From contig NZ_LZIN01000038.1 in assembly GCF_001667375.1 (NCBI RefSeq), positions 124,001 through 188,000 of the forward strand: a DNA stretch of 64,000 nt, in the 5' to 3' direction. Positions 26,560 to 36,248 of the stretch are shown here, one piece after another (position 1 is the stretch's first letter; every line of letters starts with the position of its first letter). Under the pieces are notes generated by a model that did no database searches, was not told the origin of the DNA, and saw only the letters and a list, made by a program, of their open reading frames with translations. Source of the stretch: Mycolicibacter sinensis (GTDB lineage: Bacteria; Actinomycetota; Actinomycetes; Mycobacteriales; Mycobacteriaceae). The translations under genes were made by a program, and so were the position numbers.

Positions 26560-27060
26560 ATGAATGACGACCCGGCCCAGCGGCCGGCGGTGTTGGCGCT
26601 GTGGGATCAGCGGGCCGCATTCAAGCCGTTTGCCGTGGCCGGCGCGGTCGCGATCGTGGCGGGCGGTGGGCTGGCCGCCGCCATCGCTGCGCCGTCGCCG
26701 ACCCGCCATGGTGTCTGGGCGGTCGCCTACCTGGTGCTCGTGCTCGGGGTCGGCCAGCTGGTGCTGGGTGCGGGTCAAGCGTTGCTGGCGGCCGAGCCAC
26801 TGACATCGGGCGCGGCTCGGGTCACCGCCGCGGCGTTCAACGTCTCGGGCGCGGCGATCGTGCTCGGTGTCGTCACCGACCACATCGCGGTCTTCAACAT
26901 CGGTGCGGCGCTGCTTTTCCTGGTACTGGCGTGGTTGCTCTACGGGGTCCGGCGCACCGCGCGACGTGGCTGGGCGCTGGTCACCTACCGGGGGTTCATC
27001 GCGGCGCTGATCGTGAGCATTCCGATCGGCATGCTGATCACCACCGCCGGCCGCGGCTAG
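26560..27060 (+). CDS. small integral membrane protein with four predicted helices
   Basis: A 166-residue membrane protein of unknown function. Hydrophobic stretches at about residues 24-44, 51-72, 84-103 and 108-127, plus a last one near 144-162, suggest four to five helices; the short loops carry few charges apart from YGVRRTARRGW. The start ATG at 26560 has AAGGAG 8 bases upstream. It converges on the DUF488 gene with a 4-base overlap of 3' ends. No enzyme motif is visible, and I do not recognise a named family. Confidence 0.7.
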   Translation: MNDDPAQRPAVLALWDQRAAFKPFAVAGAVAIVAGGGLAAAIAAPSPTRHGVWAVAYLVLVLGVGQLVLGAGQALLAAEPLTSGAARVTAAAFNVSGAAIVLGVVTDHIAVFNIGAALLFLVLAWLLYGVRRTARRGWALVTYRGFIAALIVSIPIGMLITTAGRG

Positions 27061-27437
27061 GCCGCGCCGTCACTGCTGGCCAGCAGCTTGGCCAGCACCG
27101 CAGCCTGGCTGCCGTCGACGTCATGGGTCGCGGTCACCAGGGTGACGGTCTTTTTGCCCCGGATAAGCGCGCGCAGGGCATTGAGCGCTGTGGCACCCTG
27201 CGGGGTGCGCAGTTCCGCTTCGTAGCGGGTGACGAACTCATCGAACCGCTCGGGCTGGTGGTTGTACCAACCGCGCAGTTCCCGAGACGGCGCCGCATCC
27301 TTGAACCACTGCCCCACCCGCGGGTCGTCTCTGCGGAATCCGCGCGGCCATACGCGGTCGACGAGGATGCGCTCACCGTCGGCTTCGCTCGGCTCGTCGT
27401 AAACCCGGGCCACGCGGAACGTGGTTTTGGGACTCAT
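27057..27437 (-). CDS. DUF488-family protein (Rv3073c-like)
   Basis: A 126-residue cytoplasmic protein of the DUF488 family. Landmarks are FRVARVYDEPSEADGERILV, DRVWPRGFRRDD, WFKDAAPSRELRGWYNH and KKTVTLVTATHD. The family is widespread, about 115-130 residues long and of unestablished function; it is often annotated as a uroporphyrin-III C-methyltransferase-like protein without support. The ATG at 27437 begins the conserved region. It lies about 100 bases beyond the 3' end of the tmRNA gene on the same strand. Confidence 0.85.
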   Translation of the reverse strand: MSPKTTFRVARVYDEPSEADGERILVDRVWPRGFRRDDPRVGQWFKDAAPSRELRGWYNHQPERFDEFVTRYEAELRTPQGATALNALRALIRGKKTVTLVTATHDVDGSQAAVLAKLLASSDGAA

Positions 27438-27534
27438 ACCCCAGGGTATCGCCGGCAGGCCGGCCTCGGCTTCATGGCCGGCGGACCGAAAAAGAAAGCC
27501 GGCCAGAGCTTGTGCTCTGGCCAGCTTCTCGATG

Positions 27535-27924
27535 TGGAGCTGCCGGGAATCGAACCCGGGTCCTACGGCATTCCCTCAAGACTTCTCCGTGCGCAGTTCG
27601 CTATGCCTCTACTCGGATCTCCCGGTCACGCGAACAAGCCGAGATGACGATCCCAGTCGCTGTTGGTGTCCCGATAAATCCCGCGACCGGACGTATCGGT
27701 GGATCCCTCTAGTCGATGCCAGGGTCCGGGCCGAGGGAGGTCCCGGTCTGACAGGCCCGCTATCGCTTAAGCAGCGAGAGCGAAGTCGCTCTGGAGAGCG
27801 ACCTTAGCCGGAGTAAGTGCAACCTTGGCGCTTACTTGGTTACAGCGACGCTTAACGGTGGTCTCCTGCCTGCACCGGCACGCTTCCCTTGATTCGACAC
27901 ACGCAGTCGAAACCTTTCAGCCCC
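27535..27924 (-). ncRNA. ssrA: tmRNA (ssrA) with a 20-residue proteolysis tag
   Basis: The 5' end GGGGCTGAAAGGTTTCGAC and the 3' end GGTTCGATTCCCGGCAGCTCC pair as the tRNA-like domain (7-bp acceptor, T-arm with TTCGATT); the CCA is added later. With SmpB it rescues stalled ribosomes. Aligned from memory with M. tuberculosis tmRNA, the resume codon is the GCC after AAGTAAGC, and the reading frame ends at TAA 27769-27767. It encodes AKVALTPAKVALQSDFALAA, ending in the normal FALAA degron. At 20 residues it is longer than the 12-residue mycobacterial tag I recall (ADSHQRDYALAA) and contains AKVAL twice. smpB lies 1.8 kb away on the same strand. Confidence 0.93.
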
Positions 27925-28032
27925 CTGTCCTTGTTCTCTCTACGCCCGCCGATTCGGCGAGTTAACCCATGGTACCGGTCTGCAACGACAGGATGCGGCA
28001 TCTTTATTCCGGGGTCACGCCGGTCAGCCGCG

Positions 28033-28866
28033 TCAGATGACGAAGTTCAGGTGCTCGACGATGCGGGCCGCGACGTCCCGGTCGCCCTCGAGTTCGACCG
28101 CCCCGGGAGCCGCGCGCCCACCGGCGGCCCGGGTAAACGCCACCCCGTCCATCCGGATCACCGCGGTCGGCGCCTGGCCGCCGAAGTCGTCGACAACCCG
28201 GGCCCGGCCGTCGACCGCCACCCGGATGGTCCGCTCCAGGGGCCCGGTCAGCTCGATGGCCACCCGGGAGCCCTGCGGCGCCCCGCCGAGCTTGCCCACC
28301 ACCCGTCCCATCGCGGCGGCCATCTCATCAAGGGCCAGCCGAGCCGCCGGGCCGGCCAGCTCGGCATCGGTGGCCGGCAGTCCCAGCCCGTCACGGATGT
28401 CGAGTTCGTGCATCCAGCAGTCGAAGACCCTCACCCGGATAAACCGGCCGTAGCTGTCGGGCCCCACCGGCGTCATAGTCGGCGCGTTCCAGTCGTCGTC
28501 GGACAGTGCTGCCAGCACCGCGCGCCGCTGCTCTGTCACCGTCCGAAACCGCCCCAGCATCTCCGCCGGAGATTCGCCACGCAGGTGACGGACCCAGCAC
28601 TCGTTGTTCGCGCCGATCTCGTTGCGAACATGTTCGAGGGCTGAGACGTCGAGATCGCTTTGCGGAGTGGGCGTTCCGACCAGCATCGATTCGGTTCCGA
28701 CAATGTGCGCCACGACGTCGTGCACCGACCAGCCCGGCAGCGGCACCGGCCGCGTCCACTGCTGCTCGGTCAAAGCGCCCAGCAACTTATCGAGGCCATC
28801 CCAGCAGGCGACCAGACCTGCCAGCACCTCGGACTTGTCGAGTCGGGTCGGGGCGGGGCCGGTCAT
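28033..28866 (-). CDS. maleylpyruvate isomerase/DinB-fold mycothiol-type protein
   Basis: A 277-residue protein with an N-terminal DinB-like four-helix domain (LPGWSVHDVVAHIVGTESML, about residues 43-62, and the later FDCWMHELDIRDGLGLP) and a C-terminal SCP2-like part (RVAIELTGPLERTIRVAVDG). In this family the histidines of VHDVVAH and MHELD bind a metal, and mycothiol is the usual thiol partner. The exact reaction is not known. It sits between tmRNA and the EamA gene on the same strand and probably corresponds to Rv3099c, next to smpB in M. tuberculosis. The ATG at 28866 starts the conserved region. Confidence 0.82.
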   Translation of the reverse strand: MTGPAPTRLDKSEVLAGLVACWDGLDKLLGALTEQQWTRPVPLPGWSVHDVVAHIVGTESMLVGTPTPQSDLDVSALEHVRNEIGANNECWVRHLRGESPAEMLGRFRTVTEQRRAVLAALSDDDWNAPTMTPVGPDSYGRFIRVRVFDCWMHELDIRDGLGLPATDAELAGPAARLALDEMAAAMGRVVGKLGGAPQGSRVAIELTGPLERTIRVAVDGRARVVDDFGGQAPTAVIRMDGVAFTRAAGGRAAPGAVELEGDRDVAARIVEHLNFVI

Positions 28867-28889
28867 GGGATCCGATGCTAAACCCGCCG

Positions 28890-29735
28890 CTACCCGGCGG
28901 TGATCATCGCCACCGAAACGACCGCCGCCACCATGCCGATCACCTGCCCGCGATGCACCCGTTCCCGCAACACCACGATGGCCAACACCACTGTCACGGC
29001 CGGGAACAGCGAGATCAGCATGCCGCCCAACGACAGGGGTGAATGCCGCAGCGCCACCAGCATGGCGACGTTCGCACCGGTATCCATCAGCCCGGCGGTC
29101 AGCGACAGCTTCATCGGCGTTCCTGACGGCAGCCGCAGATCACGGGTGGCGGCCGCAATGATGATGACCACCACCAGCGCCGCCAACCTCGCGAACATCA
29201 GCGGCCACAACACGGACTCGACCGGCGCCTTCTCGATGAACACGAAGTTCAGCCCGAATCCCACTCCGGCACCGACGGTCAGCCACGCCACCTTCGGGGT
29301 GAACCGGTGCGGCCGGATGTCCTCGTCGGTGACTTCCCGGCTTACCAGGACCACCGCGATCAGCGCCAGCACGATGCCGGCGCCGGGGACCAAGCCGGGC
29401 CGCTCGCCTCGGAGCAGGCCGGCCGCGACCGGCACCGCGGCCGTCACGACGGCGGACAGCGGCGAAACCACCGAGATCGGGCCGGACCTCAGAGCCGCAT
29501 AAAACCACCAGCTGGCCAGCCCCAGCGCCACGCCGCAGGCCACCCCCCAGCCGACAGCACCCGGACGGATCGGGCCGCCGGTCGCAACCGCCACCGCCGT
29601 GAGCCCCACCAGCGCCAGCGGGGTGGACACCAGCAACACCTGCAGCGGCGACACCCGCCGCGATGCCAGGCCGCCGACGAAGTCGCTGAACCCGAAGCCG
29701 GCCGCTGACACCAGTGCCAGCGCGGCGCCGATCAC
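28890..29735 (-). CDS. EamA/DMT-family transporter
   Basis: A 281-residue membrane protein with ten hydrophobic segments arranged as two EamA repeats. The repeats are visible as [20 protein letters not shown] near the start and [20 protein letters not shown] at the midpoint. Such carriers export or import small metabolites; the substrate is unknown. The GTG start at 29735 overlaps the smpB stop codon (GTGA), so it is translated with smpB, although no functional link to ribosome rescue is evident. It lies 23 bases upstream of the DinB-fold gene. Confidence 0.87.
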   Translation of the reverse strand: MIGAALALVSAAGFGFSDFVGGLASRRVSPLQVLLVSTPLALVGLTAVAVATGGPIRPGAVGWGVACGVALGLASWWFYAALRSGPISVVSPLSAVVTAAVPVAAGLLRGERPGLVPGAGIVLALIAVVLVSREVTDEDIRPHRFTPKVAWLTVGAGVGFGLNFVFIEKAPVESVLWPLMFARLAALVVVIIIAAATRDLRLPSGTPMKLSLTAGLMDTGANVAMLVALRHSPLSLGGMLISLFPAVTVVLAIVVLRERVHRGQVIGMVAAVVSVAMITAG

Positions 29736-30232
29736 ATGCCCTTGGCGCGGCGTCCCAGCGCGCGGGTGACTTCGCGCTGGGCGTCACGGCGGGCCAGATC
29801 CTGCCGCTTGTCATGGGCCTGCTTGCCGCGGGCAAGCGCCAATTCGACTTTCACCTTGCCTTCGGTGAAGTACACCGCCAGCGGCACCAGGGTCAGGTTG
29901 CCGTCGCGGATCTTGCCGATCAGCATGTCGATCTGACGCCGGTGCAACAGCAACTTGCGGGTGCGTCGCGGGTCGTGGTTGGTCCAACTGCCGTGCCGGT
30001 ACTCGGGAATGTGCATGTTGCGCAGCCACACCTCCCCGTCGTCGACGGTGGCGAACGCATCGACCAGCGAGGCCTGACCGGCTCGCAAACTCTTCACCTC
30101 GGTGCCCAGCAGCGCTACCCCGGCCTCGTACACGTCGAGAATCGAATAGTTGTGGCGTGCCTTGCGATTCGAGGCAACGATCTGCTTGCCGTCCTGCTTC
30201 GCGCTGCGCTTGCCCGGCGTCTTCTTGGCCAC
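29732..30232 (-). CDS. smpB: SsrA-binding protein SmpB
   Basis: A 166-residue RNA-binding protein that brings tmRNA to stalled ribosomes. Landmarks: [59 protein letters not shown] and [20 protein letters not shown]. The basic C-terminal tail (ALGRRAKGM), which enters the empty mRNA channel, is intact. The start is the GTG at 30232, two bases after the ftsX stop. The gene pair smpB-ssrA is conserved here, with the RNA gene about 1.8 kb downstream on the same strand. Confidence 0.97.
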   Translation of the reverse strand: MAKKTPGKRSAKQDGKQIVASNRKARHNYSILDVYEAGVALLGTEVKSLRAGQASLVDAFATVDDGEVWLRNMHIPEYRHGSWTNHDPRRTRKLLLHRRQIDMLIGKIRDGNLTLVPLAVYFTEGKVKVELALARGKQAHDKRQDLARRDAQREVTRALGRRAKGM

Positions 30233-30234
30233 CG

Positions 30235-31128
30235 CTACCGCCGGACGTACAGGCGAAGCGTCACATACGACGTCGCCGCGGCCATCGCTGCGCCCAGTAA
30301 CAGCAGGATCGGTGAGATGTAGAGGATGTCGGCATAGTCGATACGCGCGATCAGATGTGCTTGATAGAACTGGCTGAGCGCATTGTCGAGGAACAGTGCC
30401 CGCACCACGATCAAACCGATGATCGCGATGATGACACCGACGGTCGCAGCCAGCACCGCCTCCACCAGGAACGGCAACTGCGTGTACCAGCGACTGGCCC
30501 CCACCAGCCGCATGATCGACACCTCGGTGCGGCGGGTGTAGGCGGCGACCTGAACCATGTTGGCGATCAACAACACCGCCCCGATCGCCTGCACCAGGGC
30601 GACGGCGAAGGCGGCGCTGCTCAGCCCGTCGAGCACTGCGAACAGCCGATCGATCAGCTTCTTCTGGTTGAGCACGCTGAGCACACCGGGCTGGTCGGCC
30701 ATCGCGGCGTCGAAATCGGTACTCTGCTCGGGGTTTTCCAGCTTGACGATGAATGACGCTGGGAAGGAGTCCTTGCTCGCCACGTCCTTGAACTCCGGGA
30801 ACTTGCGGATCGCGTCGGCGTAGGCGTCGTCGGAGTTGAGATAGCGCAACGACTTCACGTCATCGCGGGCCTCGATGCGCTCGCGCAGCGCCTTGCACGC
30901 CTGCGCTTCACAGTTCGGGTCCTCGGCCGCGACGTCGGGGTTCAAGAACACCTGCGATTCGACCCGGTCGAGGTAGATGTCCCGGGACTGGTCGGCAAGG
31001 CGCACCACCAGCAGACCACCACCGAACAGACCGATCGAGATCGCCGTGGTCAGGATCATCGCCACCGTCATGGTGACGTTGCGGCGCAGCCCGGTCAGGA
31101 CTTCATTGAAGAGGAATCCGAAGCGCAT
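30235..31128 (-). CDS. ftsX: cell division protein FtsX
   Basis: A 297-residue membrane partner of FtsE; together they activate peptidoglycan hydrolases (RipC in mycobacteria) at the septum. It has one N-terminal helix (about residues 20-42), a large periplasmic domain with a Cys pair ([12 protein letters not shown]), then three helices in the C-terminal half with [20 protein letters not shown], the cytoplasmic coupling segment. The ATG at 31128 ([11 protein letters not shown]) gives the same length as M. tuberculosis FtsX; the eight extra upstream codons overlap ftsE. One base separates it from the ftsE stop. Confidence 0.97.
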   Translation of the reverse strand: MRFGFLFNEVLTGLRRNVTMTVAMILTTAISIGLFGGGLLVVRLADQSRDIYLDRVESQVFLNPDVAAEDPNCEAQACKALRERIEARDDVKSLRYLNSDDAYADAIRKFPEFKDVASKDSFPASFIVKLENPEQSTDFDAAMADQPGVLSVLNQKKLIDRLFAVLDGLSSAAFAVALVQAIGAVLLIANMVQVAAYTRRTEVSIMRLVGASRWYTQLPFLVEAVLAATVGVIIAIIGLIVVRALFLDNALSQFYQAHLIARIDYADILYISPILLLLGAAMAAATSYVTLRLYVRR

Positions 31129-31129
31129 G

Positions 31130-31819
31130 TCAGCGGTCCATCCCGTAGACACCGCGCTGTTCGTCGCGCACCAGCCGTCCCAGCGACAGCTCGACGACCC
31201 GTTGGCGCATCGAGTCGACGATGTGGTGGTCGTGGGTCGCCATCAGCACGGTGGTTCCGGTGCGGTTGATCCGCTCCAACAGATCCATGATGTCCGCGCT
31301 GGTGTCCGGGTCGAGGTTGCCGGTCGGCTCGTCGGCCAGCAGCACCAGCGGCCGGTTGACGAAGGCCCGCGCGATCGCCACCCGCTGCTGCTCACCGCCG
31401 GACAACTCGCCGGGCAGTCGGTTGGCCTTGCCGGACAACCCGACCATCTCCAGCACCTCGGGGACCACCCGGTTGATCATCTCCGGCTTCTTGCCGATGA
31501 CCTCCAGGGCGAACGCGACGTTTTCGAACACCGTCTTCTGCTGCAGCAGCCGGAAATCCTGGAACACGCATCCGAGCACCTGGCGCAGGCTCGGGACGTG
31601 GCGGCCGGGCAGCTTGTTGACGTGAAACTTCGACACCTGGATATCGCCCCTGGTCGGGATCTCTTCGGCCAGCAGCAGGCGCATGAACGTCGACTTGCCC
31701 GAACCGGACGGCCCGATCAGGAACACGAACTCGCCCTTGTCGATCTTGACGTTGATGTCGTCCAGTGCCGGACGGGCCGACGATTTGTACTGCTTGGTGA
31801 CATGGTCGAGCGTGATCAT
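31130..31819 (-). CDS. ftsE: cell division ATP-binding protein FtsE
   Basis: A 229-residue ABC ATPase that drives FtsX. Walker A is GPSGSGKST, the signature [14 protein letters not shown], Walker [14 protein letters not shown], and the switch His is in [14 protein letters not shown]. Sequence and length are nearly those of M. tuberculosis FtsE. The ATG at 31819 (MITLDHV) is chosen; a GTG one codon earlier is an alternative. It is separated from the upstream Pro-rich gene by 50 bases, so ftsE-ftsX-smpB may have their own promoter or be read through. Confidence 0.97.
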   Translation of the reverse strand: MITLDHVTKQYKSSARPALDDINVKIDKGEFVFLIGPSGSGKSTFMRLLLAEEIPTRGDIQVSKFHVNKLPGRHVPSLRQVLGCVFQDFRLLQQKTVFENVAFALEVIGKKPEMINRVVPEVLEMVGLSGKANRLPGELSGGEQQRVAIARAFVNRPLVLLADEPTGNLDPDTSADIMDLLERINRTGTTVLMATHDHHIVDSMRQRVVELSLGRLVRDEQRGVYGMDR

Positions 31820-31869
31820 CACGGCACGCAGTTTAGCCGTGCGACATGCCGCCGCCGGTCAGGCCACGT

Positions 31870-32418
31870 CTAGGGTGCTGCGGGATGCGCAGTCGTCGGC
31901 GCCGGTCCTGCCGGGGCGGGCTGGCCGGGAAGCAGCGGGGCGGGCTGGCCGGGAAGCTGCGGAGCGGGCGGGGCGGGAAGCTGCGGAGCGCCGGGAACCG
32001 CCGGGGGGTGCGACGGTTCGGGCGCGACCCCGGGAGCCAGCTCGGGCGGCATCGGCGGCGGGCAGAACGGTGGGCAGAATGGGAACCCGGGCACCGGCGA
32101 CGGGGCCGGCGGCTCGGTCGGCTCGGTCGTGGTCGGCGTCGGGGTGGGTGTCTCGGTGGAGGTCTCCGGCGGTTGCTGCACCCTGGTCCGCGGCACCCAG
32201 GTGTAGGCCGGGTCGGGGACGTAGCCGGGCGGCACCACCTGCGGCGCGGCCGGCGGTGTCGGCTCCACCCGGTAGGTCGCGTACACCCACCACAGCGCGA
32301 TGAACGCGATGACCAACAGCACCGTGGAGGTGCGGACCCGGCCGTTGAACAGATGCGTCGGCCAGCGCGGCCCGGCGCCCCCCGACCGGGCAGCCGCCGG
32401 CTTGTCCCGTTTGTTCAT
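31870..32418 (-). CDS. proline-rich single-pass membrane protein (Rv3103c-like)
   Basis: A 182-residue protein with a basic, Pro/Gly-containing cytoplasmic N-terminus (about 1-30), one membrane helix (VLLVIAFIALWWVYATY, about 34-50) and a long extracellular tail. The tail is rich in Pro/Thr/Glu, has a Cys pair in PFCPPFCPPPMPPE, and ends with PGQPAP repeats. The same position between ftsE and an MscS gene is held by Rv3103c in M. tuberculosis. It has no enzymatic motif; a cell-wall spanning or scaffolding role is inference. The start codon at 32418 overlaps the MscS stop as TGATG. Confidence 0.8.
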   Translation of the reverse strand: MNKRDKPAAARSGGAGPRWPTHLFNGRVRTSTVLLVIAFIALWWVYATYRVEPTPPAAPQVVPPGYVPDPAYTWVPRTRVQQPPETSTETPTPTPTTTEPTEPPAPSPVPGFPFCPPFCPPPMPPELAPGVAPEPSHPPAVPGAPQLPAPPAPQLPGQPAPLLPGQPAPAGPAPTTAHPAAP

Positions 32419-33320
32419 CACGGCGCCTCCACCTGCTCCACGTCACCGGCGGTGACCACCCCGGCCGACGCCAGCGCACGCACCACCTGGATCCGCAGCC
32501 GGCGTCCCACCTCGAACTGTTTGCCGGGCAGGGTACGAGCCACCATCCGCAGATTGACCACACCCAATTCGATGCTCTCGACCCCCATGATCGACGGCTC
32601 GTCCAGCAGCAGTTCGCGCAGCGGGGCGTCGGCCTCCATCGCGTTCTCGCACACCTGGTGCAGCACCTCGTTGACCCGGTTCAGGTCGGCATTGGTGGGC
32701 ACCGGGATGTCGACGACCGCACGCGCCCAGTCCTTGGACAGGTTCAGCGATCGGACGATGTTGCCGTTCGGGACGGTATACACCTCACCGTCGGCGTTGC
32801 GCAGTTTGGTGACCCGTAGCGTCACGTCTTCGACCGTTCCCAGCGCCTCCTCCGGCGCACCGATCATGCTCAGCTGCACCAGATCGCCGAAGCCGTACTG
32901 CTTTTCGGTGATGATGAAGAAGCCGCTGAGCAGGTCTTGCACCAGCTTCTGGGCACCGAAGCCGATCGCCCCGCCGATCACCGCGGCCGGTCCCACCAGC
33001 GACCCGACCGGGATGTCGAGGATGCCGGTGATCTGCACGGCCACCACCACACCGAGCATCGCCACCGTGACCCAGGAGATCACCGAGGCGACGGCCTGGC
33101 GGTGTTTGGAGACCTCCGAACGCACCAGTGCGTCGCTGGCCTCAAAGCCCAGTTCCAGCCGGCGGGTGACCCGGCGCGCCGACCAGGTGATGAACCGCGC
33201 CGCCAGCACCGCCCCGATCACCAGCAGGACGATCCGCAATCCCTTGGTAATGACCCACTGACCGATCTCACCGCTCCACACGTTGTGCCAGCGCTGGCCC
33301 GGCGAGAACGCCAATACCAT
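32418..33320 (-). CDS. MscS-family mechanosensitive ion channel
   Basis: A 300-residue small-conductance mechanosensitive channel-type protein (Rv3104c-like). Three N-terminal hydrophobic segments are followed by the pore-lining helix and beta-domain signature GPAAVIGGAIGFGAQKLVQD, then GFFIITEKQYGFGDLVQL and VTKLRNADGEVYTVPNGNI. The C-terminal alpha-beta domain is complete. It would release solutes under osmotic downshift. The ATG at 33320 is chosen because the first membrane segment follows; the extra 61 upstream codons lie inside prfB. The gap to the prfB stop is four bases. Confidence 0.92.
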   Translation of the reverse strand: MVLAFSPGQRWHNVWSGEIGQWVITKGLRIVLLVIGAVLAARFITWSARRVTRRLELGFEASDALVRSEVSKHRQAVASVISWVTVAMLGVVVAVQITGILDIPVGSLVGPAAVIGGAIGFGAQKLVQDLLSGFFIITEKQYGFGDLVQLSMIGAPEEALGTVEDVTLRVTKLRNADGEVYTVPNGNIVRSLNLSKDWARAVVDIPVPTNADLNRVNEVLHQVCENAMEADAPLRELLLDEPSIMGVESIELGVVNLRMVARTLPGKQFEVGRRLRIQVVRALASAGVVTAGDVEQVEAP

Positions 33321-33324
33321 CAGG

Positions 33325-34476
33325 TCAGTCCTCCGCCGGCCGGTTGCGCCAACGGATTCCGGCTTCGAGAAAGCCGTCGATGTCACCGTCGAGCACCGCC
33401 GCCGGGTTGCCGACCTCATATTCGGTGCGCAGGTCCTTGACCATTTGATACGGGTGCAGCACATAGGAGCGCATCTGGTTGCCCCACGAACTGCCGCCGT
33501 CACCCTTGAGCGCGTCGAGTTCGGCGCGCTCCTCAGAACGCTTGCGCTCCAACAATTTCGCCTGCAGCACCCGCATCGCCGACACCTTGTTCTGCAACTG
33601 GGACTTCTCGTTCTGGCAGGTCACGACGATCCCGGTCGGCACGTGGGTGAGGCGCACCGCCGAGTCGGTGGTGTTCACCGACTGCCCGCCGGGCCCGCTG
33701 GAGCGGTAGACGTCGACGCGGACGTCGCCCTCGGGAATGTCGATGTGGTCGGTGGTCTCCACCACCGGCAGCACCTCGACCTCGGCGAACGACGTCTGCC
33801 GGCGGCTCTGGTTGTCGAACGGGCTGATCCGCACCAGCCGGTGAGTGCCCTGCTCCACCGACAGCGTGCCGTAGGCGAACGGGGCGTGCACCGCGAACGT
33901 CGCGCTCTTGATACCGGCCTCTTCGGCGTAGGAGGTGTCGAACACCTCGACGCCGTACTTGTGCTTTTCGGCCCAGCGGATGTACATCCGCATCAGCATC
34001 TCGGCCCAGTCGGCGGCGTCCACGCCGCCCGCTCCGGAGCGGATGGTGACCAGCGCCTCACGCTCGTCGTACTCGCCGGACAGCAGCGTGCGGACCTCCA
34101 TGGCGTCGATGTCCTCGCGCAGCTTGGCCAGTTCGGCGTCGGCCTCGGCGACCTCCTCGGCCCCACCCTCCTCGGCCGCCAGCTCGTAGAGCACCGGCAG
34201 GTCGTCGACGCGCTGGCGCAGGTCCTCCACCCGGCGCAACTCGGCCTGGGCGTGCGACAGCTCGCTGGTCACCCGCTGGGCGCGGGCTTGGTCGTCCCAC
34301 AGGTTCGGGTCGGACGCCTCGTGCTCGAGCTTGTCGATGCGGCTGCGCAGGCCGTCGACGTCTAGCACCCGCTCCACCGTGGTCAAGGTGGTGTCGAGGG
34401 CGGCGATGTCGGGCTGGCGGTCGGGTTCCACGTTTACCGAGGTTACCGGCGGCCGTCGTGGGTCGACCTCTAGCAT
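33325..34476 (-). CDS. prfB: peptide chain release factor 2 (RF2)
   Basis: A 383-residue class I release factor recognising UGA and UAA. The discriminating tripeptide SPF is in [15 protein letters not shown], and the catalytic GGQ is in [20 protein letters not shown]. Unlike the enterobacterial gene, no in-frame TGA or frameshift site is seen near the N-terminus; the frame is continuous. The start is the ATG at 34476, where homology to mycobacterial RF2 ([11 protein letters not shown]) begins shortly after. It is divergent from fprA with only 51 bases between starts, and heads the minus-strand run to ssrA. Confidence 0.96.
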   Translation of the reverse strand: MLEVDPRRPPVTSVNVEPDRQPDIAALDTTLTTVERVLDVDGLRSRIDKLEHEASDPNLWDDQARAQRVTSELSHAQAELRRVEDLRQRVDDLPVLYELAAEEGGAEEVAEADAELAKLREDIDAMEVRTLLSGEYDEREALVTIRSGAGGVDAADWAEMLMRMYIRWAEKHKYGVEVFDTSYAEEAGIKSATFAVHAPFAYGTLSVEQGTHRLVRISPFDNQSRRQTSFAEVEVLPVVETTDHIDIPEGDVRVDVYRSSGPGGQSVNTTDSAVRLTHVPTGIVVTCQNEKSQLQNKVSAMRVLQAKLLERKRSEERAELDALKGDGGSSWGNQMRSYVLHPYQMVKDLRTEYEVGNPAAVLDGDIDGFLEAGIRWRNRPAED

Positions 34477-34527
34477 CGGGGATAGCCGGTGCAGGCACGA
34501 CTTCCCCACAGGAAAGAAGGTTCGAGG

Positions 34528-35904
34528 ATGCGGCCCTACCATGTCGCGATCGTCGGCTCCGGTCCGTCCGGGTATTTTGCCGCGGCTTCGCTGCTCAAGC
34601 TGGCCGCGGGCGACGAGGTCGACGTGCGCGTCGACATGCTGGAGATGCTGCCCACGCCGTGGGGTCTGGTGCGCTCCGGCGTGGCACCCGATCACCCCAA
34701 GATCAAGTCGATCAGCGCACAGTTCGAGAAGACCGCCGCCGATCCCCGCTTCCGGTTCTTCGGCAACATCGCCGTCGGCGAACACGTCCAGCCCGCGGAA
34801 CTGGCTGAACGCTATGACGCGGTGATCTACGCCGTGGGCGCCCAGTCCGACCGGCACCTGGGCATCCCGGGCGAAAACCTGCCCGGCAGCGTCGCGGCCG
34901 TCGACTTCGTCGGCTGGTACAACTGCCACCCGCACTACACCGACATGACCCTGGACCTGACCGGTAAGCGCGCGGTGGTGATCGGCAACGGCAACGTGGC
35001 CCTGGACGTGGCCCGAATCCTGGTCAGCGACCCCGAAGAACTGCGCAGCACCGACATCGCCGACCACGCGCTGGAACTGCTCGACCCGCGCGGTATCGAA
35101 GAGGTGGTGATCATCGGCCGGCGCGGGCTTCTGCAGGCCACCTTCACCAGCCCCGAACTACGGGAACTGGGTGAGATGAAGAGCCTCGAGGGCGTCGACG
35201 TGGTGATCACGCCCGAGGAGTTGGCCGGAATCACCGAGGCCGACGTCGAAGCCGCCGGCAAACACGCCAAGGCGAACTTCAAGGTGCTCAGCGGTTACGT
35301 CGGCCGCGAACAGCATGCGGGCAACCGCCGGATCGTGTTCCGGTTCCGCACCTCCCCGATCGAGATCCGCGGCGAGGGCCGGGTCCAGGAGATCGTGCTG
35401 GGCCGCAATGAGCTGGTCACCGACGAAGACGGCAGGGTCAGCGCCCGCGACACCGGGGAGCGCGAGGTGCTGCCGGTCGATCTGGTGGTGCGCGCGGTCG
35501 GCTACCGCGGGGTGCCGACGCCGGGTCTGCCGTTCGATGAGCGCACCTGCACCATTCCGCACACCGACGGCCGTATCGAAGGCACCCGCAATCAGTACGT
35601 GGTCGGGTGGATCAAGCGCGGGCCCTCTGGGGTGATCGGTTCCAACAAGAGCGACTCGCAGGCCACCGTCGACAGGCTCGCCGCCGACCTGGCCGCCCGG
35701 GCAGCAGCAGCCGAGCTGCCCGATGTCGACGTCGATCATGACGTGCAGCTGCTCAAGTGGCTGATGTCCCGCCAGCCCGAGCTGGTGACAAGTGAGCGCT
35801 GGCAGCTGATCGACGCCCACGAGCGGTCCACCGGGGAGCCGCATGGCCGGCCCCGCGTCAAGCTGGTCACTGTCGCCGAGATGCTGCGGGTCGGGCGCGG
35901 CTGA
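34528..35904 (+). CDS. fprA: NADPH-ferredoxin reductase FprA
   Basis: A 458-residue adrenodoxin-reductase-like flavoprotein transferring electrons from NADPH to ferredoxins serving P450s. The FAD motif is [19 protein letters not shown] (residues 5-23), the NADP motif [19 protein letters not shown], and the FAD-closing motif [15 protein letters not shown]. The length matches M. tuberculosis FprA (456). The ATG at 34528 follows AAAGAAGG. It could serve the two P450s in this window (cyp136 and the CYP125-like one). It is divergent from prfB. Confidence 0.97.
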   Translation: MRPYHVAIVGSGPSGYFAAASLLKLAAGDEVDVRVDMLEMLPTPWGLVRSGVAPDHPKIKSISAQFEKTAADPRFRFFGNIAVGEHVQPAELAERYDAVIYAVGAQSDRHLGIPGENLPGSVAAVDFVGWYNCHPHYTDMTLDLTGKRAVVIGNGNVALDVARILVSDPEELRSTDIADHALELLDPRGIEEVVIIGRRGLLQATFTSPELRELGEMKSLEGVDVVITPEELAGITEADVEAAGKHAKANFKVLSGYVGREQHAGNRRIVFRFRTSPIEIRGEGRVQEIVLGRNELVTDEDGRVSARDTGEREVLPVDLVVRAVGYRGVPTPGLPFDERTCTIPHTDGRIEGTRNQYVVGWIKRGPSGVIGSNKSDSQATVDRLAADLAARAAAAELPDVDVDHDVQLLKWLMSRQPELVTSERWQLIDAHERSTGEPHGRPRVKLVTVAEMLRVGRG

Positions 35905-35910
35905 GCCCGG

Positions 35911-36225
35911 TCACTGCCCGGTCAGATTCCAGTTGTCGGGGTTGCGGGGCGAATACACCACCGGCAGCAGGTCACCGATGCTCGGCCAGTTGGCCACGTC
36001 GACCGCGAGCCGTTGGTAGACCTCATGCTCATCGACCGTGGGCCCCTTGATGACGCCGGTGATCGTGACGTACTGCGCCCCTTCGGCGTCGGGGCGGGGG
36101 CTGACGCCGGTGACCAGCAGGGTGCCCTCCTGCGCTTTGCCGCCCGGTCCCGGCCGGAAGAACCGGGGCGCCACGAACAGCGCCAGAATCGCCAGCAGCA
36201 ACAACAGCGCCCACATCTCCCACAT
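35911..36225 (-). CDS. small single-pass membrane protein of unknown function
   Basis: A 104-residue protein with an N-terminal membrane helix ([19 protein letters not shown], about residues 5-23) and a soluble part that looks like a small beta domain ([20 protein letters not shown] followed by [20 protein letters not shown]). I do not recognise the family. The codon pattern and the absence of a better overlapping frame support it as real. It converges on fprA with a 6-base gap and is divergent from hisN with only 23 bases between the two start codons. A TACCAT hexamer ends 6 bases before its ATG, so its transcript may be leaderless. Confidence 0.7.
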   Translation of the reverse strand: MWEMWALLLLLAILALFVAPRFFRPGPGGKAQEGTLLVTGVSPRPDAEGAQYVTITGVIKGPTVDEHEVYQRLAVDVANWPSIGDLLPVVYSPRNPDNWNLTGQ

Positions 36226-36248
36226 CAGGCCATGGTAGGACTGCAGCC

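Noticed and set aside
33325..34476. Programmed frameshift in prfB
   Set aside because: The RF2 frame is continuous from the ATG at 34476, and no in-frame TGA with a slippery site is present.
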